Below, piece by piece: positions 57,701 through 64,000 of a stretch of DNA of 64,000 nt. Location: NCBI GenBank assembly GCA_950295325.1, contig OX485807.1, forward strand, positions 38,594,440 to 38,658,439, written 5' to 3'. The stretch comes from Polytrichum commune. Its lineage: Eukaryota > Streptophyta > Polytrichopsida > Polytrichales > Polytrichaceae. Both the position numbers and the translations under genes were made by a program. The notes under the pieces are model-generated. The model was not told the DNA's origin. It did no database searches and saw only the letters and a list, made by a program, of their open reading frames with translations. Each line of letters starts with the position of its first letter. Position 1 is the stretch's first letter.

Positions 57701-60700
57701 CTAATTCTACTAACAACCCCTTTCTAATCACACAATTCTTCTCTAATCCTAAAATCCTAAAATCCTAGAGAGGAGAGGGGGAGAGAGAATTTCCTAACTT
57801 CACTAAGACTAACTAATCCACACAAGTATATTTTTGCACTCATCACAACATCAAGTGCTCAACTCTTAAACATGGAACTTGCAACCACGTGTATTCGAAA
57901 CATGAACTTTAAGTACCACAAATTGGAATCATGAATTAACTTTAAAATCCTTCACGTCAACACTAATTCTACCAAGAGGTCAAGCCCTCTTCAAGGCTAA
58001 CAAGCCTTGGCTCTCAAACTAAAAACTAAGCACACACATGTGCTCCAATATGGCTTCCCACACCCACACTTATAACTCGTGGGGTGCCTTGGAGCACAAA
58101 GGAAAGAGAGGATGAATGAGGGAAGAATGAGGGGTTATATAGTAAGCTTGAGGGGGTGAGCACCCTCAAGGCTCACGATAAGCCCTTGAGATTTCCTCCT
58201 ACTTAGTAGGCGCCAATCCTATCTTCTAAGCCTTCCTCCCTCAAATGATCAACAAGGATCCTAATTCGAACATTTAACTAGCCTTGGCTTTCTACCTACC
58301 ACACTTTACCAAACTTGGGATGCTTCAACCCAAACTTAGCCTCCTTCGCTTTCCGCCGCCATAACTTTCTCCCCTTACTTTCCCAAATCGTCGCTCACCA
58401 CTTAATTCAAACCACGATGCTTAACTCGTGATTTGATTGGTGCTTTGAGAATTTGCTTATCCTCCACCTTGCATTCTTCCTTGGGCCTTCCCCATTAAGT
58501 GGCCATGATGAGGTGGTCCACTTGTGCGCTCCATGTGATCCTCCATTCATCCCAATTCGAATGCACTTGCCTCTTGAGTCACTTTGGTTGTCTCCATCCA
58601 TTTGTACTAGCCTACTCACTAACTACTCAATCCAAGTTCTTCTTACCTATCCTCATTCACTCAAATCCTTCCGAAGGTAAAAACACAATAACAACTCACA
58701 TCCTAGCCTCTTACAACATGGTACTTCTAAGACTAACATTTCACTCTTTTTATATTTTTGTGAAGTAACATGCTACTTCAAAGTGCATCAACTAACGTTT
58801 CAAGGGTCTAAGACTAAATGTGGGCACCCTTTTGGGCTCACACTCATACACACATTCTCATTTATTCCCTCACACATTTATGGTAAACCCTAATATTGCA
58901 AATATTGGGTTCCACACTCTAAGTTCCTCACTTTTGGCTTGTCTCTCATATCCACACTTACACTTCCATTCTCACACTCACACTACACTCTCACTCCTAC
59001 CCACATACACATTCTTACTCACATTCTTACACTAACACACACATTGTCACATATTCTCATTCACACTCTCATACTCACACACATACATTGTCATTCACAC
59101 TCTCAAACACATTCTCATTCATACTTTCACATACTCCCTCATACTCACACACACTCACACACACTCACACTCACACTCATACACACTCACACTCATACAC
59201 ACTAACACTCACACACACATCCTCACTATCACACTCTCACACTTATATAAAACCCTAAAACTATTGATATATTGTATGAACACAAATTTGTGAATATTTT
59301 AGATTTTTTTGCAATTTTCGGAGGGCAAGGGAGATCATTTGTCCTTTTGAAAGGGGCATCTCGGATCCGAGATGCCACATTTAAAAAAAAAAACATCTAC
59401 CTCCCATAAACATTTACAAACAATTCGAAGAAATTTCAAAAAATATCCAAAAATATCCAAAAATATTACACAATCCAAAAATATTGATATATTGTATGAA
59501 CACAACTTTTGGATTTTTTTGCGAATTTTTGCGAATTTTTTGGAATTTTCGGGCATTAGTTATGAAACTTTATGGGAGGGGGGATCAACATATTTTTTAA
59601 AGTGGCATCTCGGATCCGAGATGCCACTTTCAAAATGATAATCGATCCCCCTTACCCATAAGGTTTCATAACCAATTTTAAAAAATACATAATTATTAAG
59701 CTAATGTGGGAGGACAATGTATGAATTTTGTAAAATTGTTTTGAACAAACTATGAAACTTTCCAGGCAAGGGAGATCATTTGTCCTTTTGAAAGGGGCAT
59801 CTCGGATCCGAGATGCCACATTAAAAAAATAAAAACATCTACCTCCCATAAACGTTTACAAACAATTCGAAGAAATTTCAAATAAATCCAAAAAAAATCC
59901 CAAAAAATCACACAATCCAAAAATATTGATATATTGTATGAACACAATTTTTGGAATTTTTTTAGATTTTTTTAGATTTTTTTGGAATTTTCGGGCATTA
60001 GTTATGAAACCTTCTGGGAAGGGGGATCAACATATTTTTTAAAGTGGCATCTCGGATCTGAGATGCCACTTTCAAAATGATAATCGATCCCCCTTACCCA
60101 TAATTTTTTATAACGAATCTCAAAAAATCCATAATTATTGAGCTTATGTAGGAGGACAAATTTCTGGGGTGCCACTTAGAAATTAAACATCCATTCCCTT
60201 GATATAAATGTTTACAGAGAATTCAAGAAAATTTAGAGAAAATTTCAAATATTCAATAATCTGTGTCATTAACATACACTTGACGTAAGATCTCAAAAAA
60301 TGGACATGGAGATTCATACACATTCACATTTGAAACTTCCAAAATATGCATACACATGCTGAAAGGTTGTATGAATGTGAGTGTGTGTGTGTGTGTGAAA
60401 GATTTATTGTTGAATCTAACTTCTATCACACATGCGCACACATGTACACACATACGCACACAATCTTTCCAACATAGACAAACATAAACATACCTTGGTC
60501 ACTGGATTTGGTTGATACATTGTGTCGTTCATTCCAAGTTCTTCGTTTTTGGCTCCTCTTTCATCGCTCGTCTCCTCTTCGGATTGAGTTTGCGATTCGG
60601 TGTTTTGGATCTGTGCTTCAAGCTCCTGGCTTGTTGCCTCTACTATATTCTCCTTGGTTCTCCTTCCTCTCATGCCTCCCTTCCCCCGGCCTCTTCCTCG

Positions 60701-61979
60701 CACCATCACGCATAGCCTTTGTTGTTCTCCCTCCGCCCAATGTCCAGGGCTCGCAATTCTCTGTTCGCATCTACTGGCTTGTGGTTGCTGGCTCGTAGCT
60801 TGCATCTAGATGTTGCAACCTACGGAGGCTCCCTCTTTTCCCTCCAACCTTCTACCTCCAACATTTGTCCTTCGAACTCGCTTCTGGTTAGGGTTTACAT
60901 GGGCGTTAGAGTGTAGGGTCAATTAGGTGCGTTAGTTGTGCTAGCTGGGGTTTCTATTTTAATACCGGGGGTATTGGCGAGACCGCCAATAACCCTGGGG
61001 CTTTCATACGTGTTTCCATTTTAATACCCGGGTGGTATTGGCGGCACCGGCAATACCCCCGGGGGCCTTCATACGTGTCTCCCCTATCATGCACGGGGGG
61101 GAATTGGCGGTGCCGCCAATACCCTTGGGGCCCTCCTATGTATTTTCACTCTCATACCTGAGAGGGTATTGGCAACGCCTCCAATATCCCTTGGGTCCTC
61201 ATATACCTTTGATAAATGAATATAAGTGTGAGGAAAATGCTTTTAGACATCCACCTGTGGATGCGAGTAGTCCAAACAGACTGATGTTTCGGTCTGCACT
61301 AACCGAGGTTCGAATCCGGTTGGTTGCATTGACTGGTGCTATCCCCTAATGAGCTAGTGGTTAGGCAGGAAATTTCCTAGGTTGGATACATAGAAGGTTT
61401 TCCTATGCAAGTGTGCGTAGATCCTTCTTATTGACTTTTTAATAAAATTATCTACTTTCAACAAACTAATGCGCTTGCTCAACCATCTGGCTGACTATTG
61501 CTCTCATCAAAATGCAATTCCAATAGCATTTGTGTTATGTCAAATATGTGTTATTTTCTATGAGATGCTCAAAAGATAATAAATATAAGGGCAATACTTA
61601 CGCAATAAATTTCGTATTCATCTTCATCTTCTTCATTTTTATGCGGGAAATTGTTATCATCTTCTTCATACATCTTGATGTGCCCATTTTCTTCATCTTC
61701 GTCATCATCGTGGACTTCAATCTTATCTGCAGTATTGTCGTATGCATCCCGATCAACCTCTTCTCTTGCGTCTTCACTTTCTTCGTCCAAATCGTTCAAA
61801 TCTATACTCTTTTGTGTTTCTGCTAAATCATCTATATATGTCTGCACTACAACGTTAGATTTTCTCCTCATACTGCTTGCTCGTTCTCGAACTCTCTTTG
61901 TTGTAGAGTACAATCCTTTTCGTCTCTTCCTTCTTCCACTCAATTGTGTACTAGTCTCATGTTGATCTACCTCTTGCAT
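51779..61979 (-). CDS. ParB-like / DNA-methyltransferase-like fusion protein, multi-exon
   Basis: Exons by eye (minus strand): 61979-61602 (optional first), 60805-60494, 55949-55363, 55279-55087, 54995-54798, 54387-54172, 54060-53834, 53773-53180, 53062-52721, 52611-52335, 52257-52056 and 51962-51779. Nearly all have GT-AG ends and matching phases, giving about 1110-1240 residues. The N-terminus is RG-rich (VRGRGRGKGG) and acidic. Exon 3 holds a ParB/Srx-type motif, FVWEGNHRVTAWRRHI. The exons at 53062-52056 read as a beta-class N4/N6 methyltransferase: a motif-IV position (FDLLIVDLPEG), then a motif-I position (GGVVVDVTASTSSS) followed by CLNSGRHLVAYEADSRIF. Both catalytic motifs deviate from DPPY and FxGxG. 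The 53834/53773 junction has a frame conflict. ParB-MTase combinations are known from phages and plasmids. A role in DNA modification or binding is inferred. Confidence 0.65.
56030..57070. repeat. CA-rich low-complexity DNA with exon-end relics
   Basis: CACACA, CACTCA and CATACA runs dominate. Embedded at about 56439-56515, 56781-56820, 56857-56910 and 56975-57050 are degenerate copies of the exon end at 60491-60566 (core TTTGTCATTGGAT..GG..ACTCCAAGTTCCT). The last keeps an intact-looking splice donor. It lies in the long intron of the ParB-MTase gene. The long plus-strand frame of His, Thr and Leu codons here is only repeat translation. Confidence 0.75.
57075..58842. mobile_element. Candidate solo LTR, CTCAT target duplication
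   Basis: The block starts TGTGAGGCC and ends GGGCTCACA, with a 6-bp inverted TGTGAG/CTCACA. It is flanked by CTCAT at 57070-57074 and 58843-58847. It interrupts the CA-rich repeat, has a different composition, includes a TATA-like GGTTATATAGTAAGC near 58133 and an internal tandem run of AACCCAGCTCCTTCAT units (about 57470-57620), and lacks coding sequence. These fit a 1768-bp solo LTR inserted into the intron. Confidence 0.6.
58848..59230. repeat. CACACTC-type simple repeat with one exon-end relic
   Basis: CACA/CTCA-rich low-complexity DNA continues beyond the solo LTR. At about 58880-58955 a sixth relic of the exon end (ATTGGGTTCCACACTCTAAG) is visible. Confidence 0.7.
59280..60175. repeat. 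Two tandem 430-bp units with four copies of a long palindrome
   Basis: Unit 1 (about 59280-59650) and unit 2 (about 59720-60100) share the same order of motifs. Each holds two palindromes built on GGCATCTCGGATCCGAGATG: 59355-59376 (22 bp, perfect), 59599-59630 (32 bp, perfect), 59796-59817 (22 bp, perfect) and 60041-60072 (32 bp, one mismatch). All lie in an intron of the ParB-MTase gene. They could be hairpins in RNA, protein-binding palindromes, or transposon ends. Confidence 0.8.
60960..61200. repeat. Four tandem ~66-bp units, each with a GC hairpin
   Basis: Each unit has GGTATTGGCG facing CGCCAATACC-like arms (around 60965, 61025, 61093 and 61157), separated by CTTTCATACGTGT-type spacers that also recur. 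Spacing is 60-70 bp. The arms co-vary to some degree, suggesting hairpin structure matters or is inherited by duplication. It lies between the two 5'-most exons of the ParB-MTase gene. Confidence 0.7.
61240..61440 (+). repeat. tRNA-like / SINE candidate
   Basis: GGTTCGAATCC at 61307-61317 is a perfect Pol III B-box sequence, preceded by a 5-bp stem (CAGAC...GTCTG) in the position of an anticodon arm and TGGATGCGAGTAG as a weak A-box. A full cloverleaf does not fold, so a functional tRNA is unlikely. A similar B-box (GGTTCGATTCG) lies in the 3' UTR of the LINE near 41785, and both share a TAGGCAGGAAA motif downstream. Confidence 0.35.
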
Positions 61980-62328
61980 CTGTGATAATAAATGCTAAAC
62001 ACTCATACGAAGTTTGGTGCATACTCCTACATATATATATTGAATCTTATTAACGCGTGGTTCTATTCTATTGATTAGAATATTTACTTTGAAATATATT
62101 GACACCGTATATTTTCCTTGTTATTTTTTTTCGACGCGGAAACTCGCTTATTGTAATTTATTTTATCATTTGAATGTGATCACCTTCATTGTTATTAGAT
62201 ATTAGGGTTTCTTCATTTTTTTATTGTTCTCATTTAGGGTTTTTTGCGAAGGCCCAACATTGCCAATACAAATAGTCTTTCATTTGCACATTCCAATGTT
62301 TCTCATTCTCCAATACCCTTACTTCAAA
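61980..62328. promoter_or_regulatory. Shared divergent promoter region
   Basis: The 349 bp lie between the minus-strand start at 61979 and the plus-strand ATG at 62329. An ATATATATAT tract (62031-62040) about 50 bp upstream of the minus-strand ATG may act as a TATA element. The region is AT-rich without other recognisable motifs. Co-regulation of both genes is inferred only from layout. Confidence 0.35.
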
Positions 62329-64000
62329 ATGACTACCATTAAAGCATCTGGATCATTTGTGCCCTTCACTTTGCCTCTTGAGGATGATCATCAGGTGAAG
62401 GTCTCAGAAGAGTTGCTTAGTTTGAGGTTCAATCTCCGGATAGGATCTATGTACGTGGAACAAGAGATGTATTCCATGAACGGCGATATCTTGGAGACAA
62501 TTTTGATTCCGAAAAACATGTGTCAAGATGGATACTTTTGGATTTTAGGTCCAGGATCATTTAGAGTTATAGGGCTTACTGAGTCTCAGATGCAAGCATC
62601 CACTGTTTTGTTGACAAATGAGTCTGGCGCATCTACTGTCAATGTGCCTAGTATGGCTACTGTCAAGATAGAACCAAGTGACGATGATGTTTTTGTGTTG
62701 TTGGATTCAGATGAAGAGGTTTGTCCTGTTGTTGATCTTTCTGATACAACATATTTTCCTTATAAGACTAAGCCTTCCAATCCGGTTCTGGTCTCTGTGG
62801 ATGTTGATAGAACCCCTCACAATTCGTCGTACATGAAATTGATTCGCCATGGTGTTTCGTCTCAACGTCCACCTCTTCATCCTTCTTCATCTTCTTCAGG
62901 TTTTAATATTGTCGATGCATTAAAAATGACAAAGTCTAGGAGAAGGTCTAAATCCGATCTTACTGCAATTGATTTTGACACTATAGATGTACGTGATGTC
63001 AAGTACTTGCCACCATCTTTTGATGGTGATGTTATCTTTATTTTGCCTCCAATAGCTGTGGATGTTTCTAGTACGTATGGGCGTTCCATGAATGGCATGG
63101 ATAAGATGTGCAACGGACATCCTTGGTGCATAACCAAAACAACAAATATCCAAAACGATTTTGGACTTTCTTTCAGACGTTCTTCATGTGCCGGTCATTT
63201 ACAGTGCACAAATACATACTGTGATTATTTGGATCGCAATGGAGGTGTTCACAACTGCACCGAATGGATTGGATCGACTCCTATCCCATTTTCTGTGGGA
63301 GATGTTGCCCCAGAAAAATCAAGATTGGAATGTAAGGTATGTCGTTCAACACCAGCGTGTATTGCGTTGTGTCATGCTCGCATACTATATGTTCACTCCA
63401 CATTCCCAGGATTGTCAAGAGCTTGTATACATCTAGGTGTTCATGAACACCCTGTATCAAATGGTACATGTCGTGAATCACTTGACATGGCTTACCAATG
63501 CGTTGCCAATGAGGTTATGAAAACACCCACTGCCAAAAACTCTGCAATAGTTATGGCATCGAGCAAAAAATTCCTAGCAGACTACCTCCTAAAATCTCCA
63601 TCAAATGGTGAAGGACATCACCTAGCAGGTTCGTCATTAGAGGTCGTCATGGATAAATTTAGTACTCTTGCCTCTCCAAATTGTCGTAACTTTGTATCGG
63701 GCTCAAAGCGCTTTGTTCGTAGTGGAATGGGCACAATGGATAGTATCATGGCACTCAAAGATCATTCAGGCTTCAAGTACGTCCATGATAGTAGATTCCC
63801 GGGACAATCCAAAAATAAAGTATTTGTCTTCAAAATGTCAGTAGATCTTCCGGGAAGTGGTGTGGATCTTGTGAAATGTATGCAGGTGGGAGGAGATATG
63901 GAGAATTCATGGATAATGTTTGATCACATCAAACGTCTGAAGGGCTGGACCACCCTTGCGTGTCATGTGTATGATAGCAAGTACTGTAAGGTGTTGACCA
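62329..64000 (+). CDS. WRKY-GCM1-like zinc-binding protein, partial at window end
   Basis: From ATG 62329 the frame is open without interruption for 557 codons to the last base, so it is truncated by the window. Residues about 112-130 contain VKIEPSDDD, a sumoylation-type psi-K-x-E site, then VFVLLDSDEE, a SUMO-interaction-type motif. A Ser-rich, basic linker follows. Residues about 287-374 hold a Cys/His cluster: C287, C293, C298, C310, C335-x2-C338, C344, C348 and an H-x-H at 372-374 (GVHEHPV). The ending resembles the EHNHP close of WRKY-GCM1/FLYWCH fingers, which occur in transcription factors and MULE-type transposases. No DDE core is seen in the visible part. Lack of introns over 1.67 kb and divergent pairing with the ParB-MTase gene fit a transposon gene, but a host regulator is possible. 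Confidence 0.65.
   Translation, partial: MTTIKASGSFVPFTLPLEDDHQVKVSEELLSLRFNLRIGSMYVEQEMYSMNGDILETILIPKNMCQDGYFWILGPGSFRVIGLTESQMQASTVLLTNESGASTVNVPSMATVKIEPSDDDVFVLLDSDEEVCPVVDLSDTTYFPYKTKPSNPVLVSVDVDRTPHNSSYMKLIRHGVSSQRPPLHPSSSSSGFNIVDALKMTKSRRRSKSDLTAIDFDTIDVRDVKYLPPSFDGDVIFILPPIAVDVSSTYGRSMNGMDKMCNGHPWCITKTTNIQNDFGLSFRRSSCAGHLQCTNTYCDYLDRNGGVHNCTEWIGSTPIPFSVGDVAPEKSRLECKVCRSTPACIALCHARILYVHSTFPGLSRACIHLGVHEHPVSNGTCRESLDMAYQCVANEVMKTPTAKNSAIVMASSKKFLADYLLKSPSNGEGHHLAGSSLEVVMDKFSTLASPNCRNFVSGSKRFVRSGMGTMDSIMALKDHSGFKYVHDSRFPGQSKNKVFVFKMSVDLPGSGVDLVKCMQVGGDMENSWIMFDHIKRLKGWTTLACHVYDSKYCKVLT

Overview
The window is AT-rich nuclear DNA from a streptophyte, most likely a moss or another seed-free land plant. 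The main reasons are GT-AG introns, dense layered transposons, and a resistance-type gene in which a protein kinase, an NB-ARC ATPase and a long LRR array form one polypeptide. That kinase-NBS-LRR (PNL) class is known from mosses. The species cannot be named from sequence alone.

Region 1 (1-31.4 kb) is a duplicated, decaying NLR cluster. One nearly complete PNL gene lies on the minus strand (16814-23032, three exons). Its 3' half and downstream flank exist as a second, broken copy (unit A, about 390-11870) beside the one belonging to the gene (unit B, about 13908-19440). A third fragment lies inverted at 26800-27430. Unit A was hit by a 5.7-kb LTR-type element (2321-8024, 5-bp target duplication) and carries a pogo-like remnant. 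A 5'-truncated copy of the same LTR-type family separates the two units. The unoccupied insertion site survives in unit B and in the inverted copy.

Region 2 (31.4-51.7 kb) is mostly intergenic repeat: foldback MITEs, several dispersed repeat pairs, and a frameshifted non-LTR retrotransposon on the minus strand (about 41411-46640). That element keeps readable RT, RNase H, zinc-knuckle and restriction-like endonuclease segments, and a second pogo-like remnant abuts its 5' end. A copy of the PNL promoter and first codons, without the gene, sits at 50740-51290.

Region 3 (51.8-64 kb) is the most unusual part. A minus-strand gene of about a dozen exons (51779-61979) joins a ParB-like domain to a beta-class N4/N6 DNA-methyltransferase-like domain whose catalytic motifs look altered. 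It is divergently paired, 349 bp apart, with an open frame running off the window (62329 onward, plus strand). That frame encodes a Cys/His-rich, WRKY-GCM1-like zinc-binding protein with SUMO-type motifs. The 5' introns of the ParB-MTase gene hold CA-rich DNA with relics of one exon end, a candidate solo LTR, four copies of a GC-rich palindrome and a four-unit hairpin array. The pair could be a host gene pair or two genes of a large transposon. This is the best candidate for an undescribed system here. All gene models are read by eye, without transcript support.
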